From Hyaloperonospora brassicae (taxonomy: Eukaryota; Oomycota; Peronosporomycetes; Peronosporales; Peronosporaceae): 64,000 nucleotides of DNA. The position numbers were made by a program, and so were the translations under genes. Of the stretch, positions 33,383 through 42,570 are shown piece by piece; within the stretch, counting starts at the first letter, position 1, and each line of letters begins with the position of its first letter. A model generated the notes under the pieces. The model saw nothing but the letters and a program-made list of their open reading frames with translations, did no database searches and was not told the DNA's origin. The stretch covers positions 124,001 to 188,000 of the forward strand of contig CANTFL010001443.1 of assembly GCA_947650285.1 (NCBI GenBank), in the 5' to 3' direction.

Positions 33383-34286
33383 ATGTTTGGTTTATCCGAC
33401 GATTCTGAGCACTCGTCACAGGGATCAAACCGATCGCATTCGCATTCGCATGATGCATGTGATAAGTATGATGACGTTGGTCATCACGATGATGTCGATG
33501 ACTCTTCGCGGAGTTATCATGGCCGTAGCAATCCCATTGATTGCGCGGCCCTCGTAGTGCCAGTACTTACGTTGGCACTACACAAGAGGAGCAGGATCGT
33601 AACGCGGTACAATCTACTCCTGAGAACAAGCCATGGATGCCTGCCCTATACACTGATGGAGTGGTATGGATATACGACTAAGTGTTGTCGGATCCTACTC
33701 TTCGATTCGTCAAGTCTCTATGGTCTTGACGTCAGTGCGAAGAACTATCGCAATAAACATGAGGTAAACATCGATGTATTTTTCAGACATCGATGGGACC
33801 ACAATAAACGCAACCGAGACGAAGTTTCGTCGGTGCAGGCGTGGAATTCGTTCATTGGCAACATCGAAAATGTTTGCCGTGTGACTTGGCTGGACAAATG
33901 TATGGCAGCTCGCAATAGGTTTGAGCAGAAAGCGCCAAACAGTGCAAGGTTAAAACTGCACCAATTTTCTTGAAAAGCAGATCTACCTTGTCTTTCGTGG
34001 GAAGACAATTATCAGAGTTGTGTCGACAACTCTGTTCGCACCCCTAAGGAGGCCTACCTACCTAATAAGTCCCACTGGAGGGCGCGTATCTCGTCCGAGA
34101 TGCGTCAAGTGATTGATACTTTGCAATCCCTATACGAACGCGCCGGGCGTTCGTTCGACGATGGCCTCCACCATCAAAGGGTGCGTATCGTCTTATTTCT
34201 CGATAGGACAAGCATATACATCATCATCTGGGACCGAGGCTTCCAGCTGTTCCACGAGGGCGGTTACCCCCTCCATTAGACGAGGT
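33383..34286 (+). pseudogene. Antisense accessory frame (aORF) of element 2, broken
   Basis: This frame lies next to the 3' LTR, opposite to gag-pol. Its core encodes VSAKNYRNKHEVNIDVFFRH, then HNKRNRDEVSSVQAWNSF, RNRFEQKAPNSARLKLHQFS, a stop at about 33973, and in the same frame KADLPCLSW...SCVDNS, EMRQVIDTLQSLYERA. The matching plus-strand frame of the gypsy element at 62147 reads SAKNFRAEEDFYLDVFLRHR, AAWNAFVQNVKNFGR, RFEKRTPTGARYRLHYLSSE, ADIPCLTWGDP, SCVDNS. The conserved residues show selection on this strand. Further along (34430-34740) the plus strand also encodes a coiled-coil stretch (LREDLEHERNRRYNL..., RLKRERKNLMKVLERG), antisense to the pol linker. Function unknown. Confidence 0.65.
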
Positions 34287-34370
34287 AAGTCGCCCTTGAT
34301 CCTAAATCGTCGTGGTAAATCAAGATAAGCTCCACAAGGAAGCGTTTAACACTGTGTGAGTCCACCATAT
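34200..34370 (-). pseudogene. Degenerate chromodomain of element 2 Pol
   Basis: The minus strand reads VKRFLVELILIYHDDLGSRA, then TYLV, a stop, WRG, another stop, PPSWNSWKPRSQ. This matches the chromodomain of element 3 (QRFLVEPILNHRDD, YLVQWRGYPPSWNSWEPRSQ) with two stop codons. Confidence 0.75.
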
Positions 34371-34795
34371 GATGTGGAGGAGGAAAAAAAACACCTGCAA
34401 ATCATTCGATCCACCATCTCGACTCGCACGAGATGGATCCCTCGATCGTTAAATTGCGCGAGGATTTGGAGCACGAGAGGAACAGGCGTTACAATCTGAT
34501 TGATTCTGTGCGGTAGCATCACAAGGATCATAAAACAGATCATGCGAAGGATCGTTTCGAATATGCGATCACGCAGCTTCAGGTCGAGCAAGATCTCTGT
34601 TCCCTTGTTGAAGAGCTGACAACAGGTCGCACGGAGATCTCTCACTTGAATGGTGATTTCTCTTCAATACGCAACCAGAATGATCGTCTGAAGCGCGAGC
34701 GCAAGAATCTGATGAAGGTTCTTGAACGTGGAGGATATCTCATCGTCGGAAGAGGGATCGTACTGATAGTGCGGACGGATATTCCCCACGTAAAA

Positions 34796-36156
34796 CTAAG
34801 AATGCGTAAGCATCCTACGCGGCAGCTCGATCTTGTATGCGTCGTCTTGTCGGCGCAGAACACGAAAGGAGCCTATATACCTGGGCATTAGTTTACTGCT
34901 GCCCACGCTAATCACTGCATGTCGGTGTAGATTTACCGTAGATAGTAGGACTAAGCAACCTTCATTAAATAAAAGAAATTTTGCTTTTAAATTTTTGTTA
35001 GCGTTCGGATTCTGCCGGTCCACCGCGTGAGCGATGTAGTCCTTCACGAAACGTACCACTGCTTCTCGAGCCAGCGAAAATTCTTCTGCTGACGAGACAT
35101 TGTTTTGTCTAGTTCGACTTTTGCGAACTGCAAAAAGAGTCCTTTCCTCTGCGAGGGTGTCATCATCCTCGCTGGAATAGTCGTTGGCGATTCTGAAAAT
35201 ACCATCATCGTCATCATCACCAGTCTCAATACCATCGTCATCCCTATTAGTGAGATGGTCTTCTTCTTCGATGTCGACATGATCGACATCGGCATCATAC
35301 GTGGCGACGTTAGAGTCAAAACGTGATAATCGAGATCCAGAACGGGTTTTGCTCGATAGATTCCCTCCCCTCTTAACCAAGATTCACATTATAACTGGGA
35401 GGGCAGACGTGGATGACGTAGACCATTCACGTAAAACGGTGTGTGCTGTATGGAAGCATGCACCGAATTATTGATGGCGGATCCCACCATCGGTAGGAAT
35501 TCGCTCCAACTCGAAAACGAGTGGACGTATCCTCGAAGGATCTCTTCGAGGACACGGTTCGCACGTTCCGTCCGACCATCTGTGTCCGGATGGTCAGAAG
35601 TAGACATCTTCAATCGTGTATCCAATGTGCGGAACACGGTTTGCCAAAATTCCGCCGTGAACCGAGGGTCACGGTCGGATACGAGCTCACGAGGCTACCC
35701 GTGGAGTTGGAAGATCGTGTCAAGAAAGACACGAGCACAACCGGGTGCCGCTATTTACTCGGTTACTGCTGCAAGATGCACCATCTTGCTGAACCGGTCA
35801 ACGAATACAAGAATATCATTTTTCTAGTGGTCTTCTTCGGGAAAACAGAATACGAAGTCTATGGAAACGGACTGTAATCACTCTGCCTGAACAGGTAGAG
35901 GCTGTAAGGGTGCACGGGATGAAGGACTAGGCTTCACTAGTTGACAAACCTCGAAATCACGTGTGTATTTGCGCACAAACTGGTACTGGCGAGGCCAGTA
36001 AAAGTCACGACTTACCGTAGGGTAAGTCTCTTCTCTACCACGATGGCCACCTACTGGGGCATCGTGACACTCATACAGGATGAGCAATCGCAAATCATTA
36101 TGCGTGGGGACTACAACACGAGTCGTGTCGCCGGCAACGGCTGTATAGTACAGCAA
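34796..36156 (-). pseudogene. Integrase of element 2, interrupted
   Basis: Read downward from 36156: the zinc-binding region (HDAPVGGHRG...FEVCQ) has lost the first Cys of its CxxC; then come the catalytic core pieces SIDFVF, LVSDRDPRF and DGRTERANRVLEE; then the core end SFSSWSEFLPMV...NNSVHASIQHTPF. The GPY-type tail is YIGSFRVLRRQDDAYKIELP. At least four in-frame stops lie between 35640 and 35880, so no active integrase can be made. Confidence 0.8.
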
Positions 36157-36210
36157 CCCGTTGCGTGCTGTGTATCGATCCGATTAGGAACGGCACAAAG
36201 TCGATAAACT

Positions 36211-38038
36211 TTACGACAATTTACAAGTTGGATTCATCAGATGATCCATTAAGCTGAAAGGATCCGTGTCTTCTGCGTAGGCCTTTCTTACGTCTTTAAG
36301 TAACCTTGATGATGGGGCACTGACTGTAAGTGTCGCAACTGTGGGCATGTCCGCACTATTAGTTTGCGCGCCCGGCTCGAAATCGGGTCTGCGCGAAAGT
36401 GCATCAGCGACGACGTTCAGTCGTCCTGATTTATACTCTGCGGAGAAGTTGTACTCTAAGAAGAAAGACAGCCACCTCGCCATTCTTTGCTAGAGGGGTG
36501 GACTGTATATGGCGGTGCGTAGTGACGCATGGTCCGTATAGACGATGAACGGTCTTTCTCCCAATATATCGACACGAAACTTAGCCAGTGTGTATTTCAT
36601 AGCAAGTACTTCCTTGTCATGCACTGGGTAAATAGGCTTAGCTGATTGCAGCGAAGCGCAATTGATAGCAGATGACGTGCTCTGCACCATCTGTATCAAT
36701 TTGCATCAATGCACATCCTATAGCCAAATTGCCGGCGTCACAGACCACGTGGAATGGTCTGTCCTGACATTCAATCGCCAGTATGGGCGATTGCGTCCAG
36801 CTATGCTTGATACCTTTAAAGGTAACGCTGGCAGTCAGCGTTCCATGACCACTTCACATTTTTCTTGAGCAAACAAGAAAGATGCACAGGCATCTCGGCG
36901 CAGTCGCACGAGTACTTGTGCAAGTGTGCCGCGAGCTCAAGAAACTAACGAAGTCCCTTGACATCGACTGGCACTGGCCAGTCGGTGATCGCCTTGATCT
37001 TTTCGGGATCAGGGCGTACGCCGTGTTTACCCACGATGCACCCAAGAAGTGGTATTTCGATAGCCGCGAAGATACACTTCTTGAGGTTGGCGTACGACTA
37101 ATGCTTGCGCATAAGTTGAAAACCTGACGAACGTGAGTTCTATGAACCTCAAAGTCCGTCTTTCCGTCCATAGACCGGCTATGGACGAACACATCGTCGA
37201 AGTAACTCGGTACGAAGTCTCGCACCGGTCTCAACAGATTTGTGACACATCTGTTGAAAGTATCAGGGGCATTACTCAGCCCCTGTGGCATCACTAGCCA
37301 CTCCTACAGCATACCTCTGGGGGTTCTCACTTCTGTTTACAGGATATCACTTTCACGCATGAGGATCTGATAGAATCCATCCATCAGATCCATGGACGAA
37401 AAGATGGTACTCTTTTACATACCATCTATGATTACGTCCTTCCTCGGTATCGGCGTCTGAGCCGGTACCGTTGCAGCAATCAATTTATTGAATGCGTGCA
37501 CTATATGCCATCCTCCTGTGGTCTTTCGCACACAGAAGATCGGAGAGCTGTGAGGGGATGTTGATTCCCTCACATGGCCCGCTGCTAAGCGATCGGCAAA
37601 GAACTTGTCGATTTCTATCACTTGTTCACGAGGCAGTGGCCACTGCTTCATGACAAAATATTTCGAGCCCGGTTTGAGCTCGATCTCGTGTCGAGTGCCT
37701 TTGTCCTTAGGCAACTTGCAAGGTACGGATTCAGGGAACACATCCCTGAGTTCGATCAAATCCTTGTACAAAGGATTTGCCTGAAGTGACTCCCAGGATT
37801 GAGACGTGTATCGCTCAATCCGAGTCTTCTCATCGAGGACACTTTCGTCCATCGATGAGCTGCTGAGAACCCGTTCATTCTCAGCAAATACTGTCGCCGA
37901 CTGAATATCGGCCAAATAATCATCATATGTGACGAGTATGCAGATCTGCATGGCTTTTCCACTACGCAAATCATGCAAGAACCGTTTCGGTTCTAGCGTT
38001 GGCAACTGAGTTATCTCCGACGTCAACTTCGGAGGCAC
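36211..38038 (-). pseudogene. Reverse transcriptase and RNase H of element 2, frameshifted
   Basis: The RT N-terminal half (37415-38038) contains LKPGSKYFVMKQWPLPREQV and RESTSPHSSPIFCVRKTTGG. After a break, the palm domain (to 36854) has MPQGLSNAPDTFNRCV and the active site SYFDDVFVHS, then slips frame after VRQVFNL. RNase H follows in two pieces: YPVHDKEVLAMKYTLAKFRV with YTDHASLRTAI (36490-36699), and LNVVADALSRRPDFEPG (36211-36483). All are typical Ty3/gypsy motifs with at least three frame breaks. Confidence 0.85.
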
Positions 38039-38329
38039 AATCAGATCAAGCGTTTAAGCGCCTACGCTTGATCCGTCATTGACCAAGACGTTCAACGTCT
38101 CGGTTACTTCCTAAGAACTTCGTTCCACAGGTTGCTGAAGGCCTAATCGTTCAGCAAGTGACTCTTGAGGAATTCCTTCTTCAAGTACGCGGGGACTTAT
38201 TCCCTAGACGTCTTCTGACTGTGGCTGTGCAACCACAGTCAGGTACCAATCCTCTATGGTCGACTCTTCAGTCGACCTAGGATTTCCATGTTGCCCTTTG
38301 GAGGCAACCGGTATACTCTCGCTAGGATG

Positions 38330-39193
38330 TCACACGCTAGGCGTAAATCCACGTCCCGGTCCACTCGACTTATTCGAGTGGTGGAACTTCGGCGCCGCCT
38401 GTTCTTCTGTACAGCCGCCGGGAGCTTGCTCCACAGTGTAGTGATCAACTACACTGTGATCTTGTGCGGTCGTGCGAACGACCGTACCGCAAGTGAGGCC
38501 ATCGCACTCACTCGCAGTACATCCACACGCTTGTGGACGCTCCATGACGTTCATCAGATGGCCATCTGATGAACAAGCGGCAGGTATCTTCACGGATCGA
38601 TGCTGCCAGCTCACCCTTGGCTCGTACCTTCTGAGCCAAGGTATTACCAGGATGACATCAAATTTGTCATCCAGATCCAGTACAATGAAGTCATCATCGT
38701 ACTGTTCGCCCTCTAACGTGTAGTGGATTCCTACTACACGTTTCTCAACGGTTATCGATGCGCCTGTTGCAAGTCGCACCGTCATCCTCGTGAGGGGAAT
38801 GTCGCGCTCAACGAACTTGAGCCTACGACCCTCTAGTGACTGGCGACAAACAAAGTTGTTCGACGCCCCACAGTCTACTAGGGCACGAAGCGACAAACCA
38901 TTTGTCGCTTCCAACTTCAAAATGATGAGCGAAACGTCATCAACAAGTGCAGAGACACACAATGATTGTGTATCTGGAGCAACTTTCGTCAAGATATTTG
39001 CTAATTCTCTTGATATTGCTGGATCAGTAGGGAGCTCCGCCCCTACTGACCCCGACCATTTTTTGATGGTCCGTCTCGCTGTTGCGGCTTCGCAGTTTGC
39101 AAAGTACCCTAACTTCTGACAGCGATTGCACTTCAGCAATCGCTTGTTGTTCGAAGAGCGAGGTCTCTTGATCTCAACATAGCAGAGGTGCAT
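38330..39193 (-). pseudogene. Gag zinc knuckle and protease of element 2
   Basis: The frame opens with CNRCQKLGYFANC, a zinc knuckle whose His is replaced. The protease follows with ALVDCGASNNFVCRQSLEGR; the Asp-Cys-Gly-Ala replaces the more usual DS/TGA and is, as I recall, common in oomycete gypsy elements. DKFDVILVIPWLRRY is the family's G-M-P-W region with changes. This segment is full of perfect inverted repeats (a 26-bp palindrome at 38549-38574, for instance). Confidence 0.75.
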
Positions 39194-39312
39194 TGGTTCT
39201 GGACCTCCGATCTCTTGTCGTCTCGGTGGAAGATAAGCGTTTGAGCTAGCATGAGCCTGTCTAATGCTAAAGTCTTCCTGTTCCGCGGCTGATATCGCAT
39301 ATTACAGCGTAT

Positions 39313-40103
39313 TCAGCTTAAGGCGGAACAGGTGGCTCCTGACGGGCCTTTCTGCGAGCCCTTGCATGAATACCGAATCAACGTGTGTCCATGGACTGGG
39401 TTAGCAGTTATACTTCTCGCAAGGAGTCGTATATGTTGAGCGTAAGCGTGCACATCACGCTTACCCAGCTTGAGTTTCAGTAGCTCTGAACGATCCCTAA
39501 ACTCAGCGCGTAGCGGCTCAAACGTTTGTCTGAGCCGGGATTTACAGTCATCTAGCGACCTAAACACATTTGGGTCGCTACTCTCGAGTCCCAGGGACCA
39601 AGTTTTGGTACGTCCTGCCAAGTGGGTCTGAGCAAATGTGAGTTTCATTTGCTCATCTTCGACGCGACGAGCCTTTAGGGCTCTGTCGAGTTCGACAAAC
39701 CATAGTAACAGGGAGTCCTCCGGGACTCCACTGTACTTGGAGATGTCAACTTTCATGACTTCGGGAGACGCGCATGCGCCGTCCCGCCCACAGCAGCATG
39801 GAATTGCTGCTGTCTCAACAGCTCTGTCTGTTGAGCACCGAGTTCTCTCAACTGCTCGGCCTGTAGAGAGCCTTGCTGGTGAAGCAAGGTTACTTTCTCT
39901 CTTTCGGCGACAAGTTCATTTTGAATGAACTTGGCTATAGCGGCATGTTGTTGGTCTCTGTCTAGAGAATCCAACATGGCGCTAATGGCAGTTTCGCCTA
40001 CGGTAGAGCTCATTCGTTCTACCGCACTCCATTCGATGTCACTCAAATGGTTAAAGCCTTCACGCGTGGCGTGGAAGCTGTCCTCCTCATCCAGCATGTT
40101 CAT
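39313..40103 (-). pseudogene. Gag of element 2, frameshifted
   Basis: Two overlapping frames make one Gag. The N-terminal piece (39753-40103) starts MNMLDEEDSFHATREG and has a Gln/Glu-rich helix. The core piece (39313-39756) has DSLLLWFVELDRALKARRV, THLAGRTKTWSLGLE and SRLRQTFEPLRAEFRDRSEL, typical of the retrotransposon Gag domain. The frame changes near 39755 and ends early at 39313. Confidence 0.8.
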
Positions 40104-40132
40104 GTCAAATGAGGTGGTTGTGGTCGCTGGAA

Positions 40133-40151
40133 GGACTACAAAGTGCTACCA
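40133..40151 (-). promoter_or_regulatory. Probable primer binding site of element 2
   Basis: Two bases after the 5' LTR, the minus strand reads TGGTAGCACTTTGTAGTCC, beginning with the TGG expected for pairing to a tRNA CCA end. The tRNA was not identified. Confidence 0.45.
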
Positions 40152-40153
40152 GG

Positions 40154-40616
40154 TGTAACAGGGCACGCTCTTGTCGGATGACTGAAAAGACCTTGTGCTG
40201 ACTTAACATAAGGATGCGTAATCCCGAAGTCACGTACACGTGTCAAGGAAGCACGAGGAAGAAACCAGAACCCGAAAAGTCTGTTGGAGGAAAAAGTAGA
40301 GCTGTATTTAATATAGTTATGTTTCTTTTCATGAACTATCTATGTCTTAGTCTAACTATATTAAACTACAGTATCCTATGTGGCTTTATTGCTCACCACC
40401 CATTGCGCGCGTCCAGCAGCGAGTGGTGGTTGATCTGGTAGGTACACCGTGTACATCAACCATTAAGTGGAGCATCCCAAGAATGTTATTCTCGAGGTAA
40501 CATTCCGTCAACATCACCTCGTCTCGAGTGATATTGTTTGAATATTATCTAAATCGATAATTGTCAAAATCGATACCTTCGTACCAACTTTTACGTAACG
40601 GGCTCACCCCGTTACG
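40154..40616 (-). repeat. 5' LTR of element 2
   Basis: 463 bp, the partner of 32415-32873. It ends GTTACG where GTTACA is expected and is followed by the TTTGC target copy at 40617-40621. Confidence 0.9.
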
Positions 40617-40749
40617 TTTGCTGCATAAACCTGGTAGTCCATGAGCACTTCGATCGATATTTGAAGCACCAGCCAGGACATGGAGAATCTTTACTGCTGT
40701 GGTGTATCGCATGTGACGATGAGTTGTTATCAAGATTCGACCGCATGGG

Positions 40750-41322
40750 CTAGAGGTGAAACGTTATGATGTAGCTTGATCTATAAGCCTTTCCATGTGG
40801 ACACGATCGATCACAAGCTGCTTAAAATTACGAGCTTCACGTCCAGGTCATCCAGCACGATCAGCTCCACGCCAAAAAGCGCACTTGAGAGCGATTTCTG
40901 AAGTTGCTGCCCTTGATAGCGATATGATACAGCTGGGTGTAGCCTTTGCGACGCAAGCGTGTTTCTGTGTGACTGGGCCATATGGAGCGAAACGTGCGGA
41001 CTCTGCCACGATAGCCAGCTAACTCTGTGCTTGATATCTGCAGCTGCGGACTCACACAGAAGTGGAAGCGAATCGCATAATGGGTATAAGGAGGCTACAT
41101 GCCGGGACCAAGTCCGGTGTTAGCGGCACCCTCGTACAGTTCAGGAACGCACGCGCCAGCAGCGATGGCGCACTGGTAGCATGCAAGAACTAAGTACCCT
41201 TCCGTCATGATGTGTTCATATGGAAAAAGGAAGCGATTACATGTTTGCGTTGGCGCTGCTAGACGTGGCAAAGCAGCTTTACGGTAAAAGCTGCGGCCCC
41301 TGTTCCAGAAGAAAGCCGACAT
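40750..41322 (-). pseudogene. Possible remnant of an unrecognised gene
   Basis: Minus-strand stretches look protein-like but are broken. One (41095-41322) contains IMTEGYLVLACYQCAIAAGA and PELYEGAANTGLGPGM. Another frame, below about 41010, reads VAESARFAPYGPVTQKHACV and ALKCAFWRGADRAG, a stop, then REARNFKQLVIDRVHMERLI. They could be exons of one gene or a relic. I do not recognise the family. Confidence 0.25.
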
Positions 41323-41607
41323 GTTTTGCCACGATCACATTCGGCTACTTTGCATCTATCTTGTAAGCTGCTCAAGAATAGATCGATATCACTTTTTGCA
41401 ATCGACACTTGTCGCGACACGATCGAGCTGCTGAAGTGCTGTAATTGCAGTCAAATGCTGAAGCACAATGGCGAACACAGACTTTATAGGGCCATTCAGC
41501 CTGTCTACCATAGTAGTGTCGTATTTGACAGGCAGCCAATGTCTTACCCGTCACTAACAAACTTGTACCTGCCTGACGTACAACAACTTCACTGACCCAT
41601 TGTTGCA

Positions 41608-42570
41608 TTACATCTGCACGCTCCAGAAGTCCATCGAAAAGTCGTGTTTGAAGATGTAAGACTCGACGAAGTCTGGGTCGGTGACAGTGGACGTCTGGTA
41701 GTTGTAAATCAGCGCCTTGCGCTCCACACTCGGGTCCTCAAAGTGCAGATTGTTCTTCCGGGCTTCGTCGATGAAGAAATTGGCAAAGAACTGTCCGACA
41801 GCAACGCCCTCGCGTGAGTGGTCCACCACCTCGTACGGGGTGCCATCCGGGTATCGTCCATACTCGAAACTGTTCTTCTCGGGATGGAACTGCACGGCAT
41901 AAACTGGATACTCTTTGGCTTCGTAAGCCGAGATAAACTCGACCCCTTGGCGGTCCACATTGGTTGCCAACACCGTGTAGAAGTCCGTCAGGGAAGGGTA
42001 CTGGCGAAACTTGTCAGGAGTGATGCCCAGCTCGTGGTTGTTCATGGTGACAGGCTTGTCTTTGAGCCACGAGTAAAGCTCCGGACTGGCCTGACGAAAC
42101 ATCCGGCTACTAGGCGCTTGATCGGTAAAGTTGAGGGGCAGGGTGAGGTTGTTCGAGTCGAATCCGCTGCTCAATGAATCCACATCTTTCGTGGTCAGTT
42201 GCACGAGCCACTCAAAGCCCAGACAGGTGCCCCACACCGGGAAGTACACGCCCTTGTCGTTCAGTTCGAGTGCCAAGCGGAATAGCCACTCGGCTCGGTC
42301 ATTGACGGCAGCCACACCTCCGGGGAAGAAGAGACCGTTCAGTTGCGGCAACAGCTGCTCCACGTACACTTTGGGCGCGTTGTAAGGGATGGGGACCACG
42401 CGGCCGCCCGCACTCTCGACCCACTTGACGTACGACGCCGCGATGTACTCCCCGTGTTGCGCAATGGGGTGGGCGACGATACCGATGATTGGACCCTGGA
42501 CACTTGCGGCGGCGAGGGAGACGCTCAAGGCCACGGAGCAGAAGAGGACGTGCAACGCTTTGGGCTGCAT
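41608..42570 (-). CDS. GGH: Gamma-glutamyl hydrolase, secreted or lysosomal
   Basis: This intronless 320-residue protein starts MQPKALHVLFCSVALSVSLA, a clear signal peptide, so I chose this ATG over ones upstream in the same frame. The enzyme removes poly-glutamate from folates in vacuole/lysosome or outside the cell. Family features: PIIGIVAHP at the mature N-terminus; LFFPGGVAAVNDRAEWLF; the nucleophile elbow PVWGTCLGFEWL, with Cys as catalytic residue; NNHELGITPDKF; and the catalytic His in YAVQFHPEKNSFEY. Length matches human and plant GGH. It stands alone, about 1 kb from the TTTGC end of element 2. Nothing suggests that it is broken. Confidence 0.95.
   Translation of the reverse strand: MQPKALHVLFCSVALSVSLAAASVQGPIIGIVAHPIAQHGEYIAASYVKWVESAGGRVVPIPYNAPKVYVEQLLPQLNGLFFPGGVAAVNDRAEWLFRLALELNDKGVYFPVWGTCLGFEWLVQLTTKDVDSLSSGFDSNNLTLPLNFTDQAPSSRMFRQASPELYSWLKDKPVTMNNHELGITPDKFRQYPSLTDFYTVLATNVDRQGVEFISAYEAKEYPVYAVQFHPEKNSFEYGRYPDGTPYEVVDHSREGVAVGQFFANFFIDEARKNNLHFEDPSVERKALIYNYQTSTVTDPDFVESYIFKHDFSMDFWSVQM

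Larger units (their letters stand above)
32415..40616 (-). mobile_element. Old, inactivated Ty3/gypsy element (element 2), 8.2 kb
   Basis: LTRs at 32415-32873 and 40154-40616 flank a minus-strand gag-pol. The 5-bp duplication TTTGC (32410-32414 and 40617-40621) marks the insertion. LTR termini are TGTAAC...GTTACA; the last base of the right LTR has changed to G. The LTRs differ at roughly a tenth of positions, most densely in the first 110 bp, so the copy is old. Gag, protease, RT, RNase H, integrase and a chromodomain can all be traced, each with stops or frameshifts. An antisense frame lies between the chromodomain and the 3' LTR. The internal region is packed with short perfect inverted repeats. 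Confidence 0.93.
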
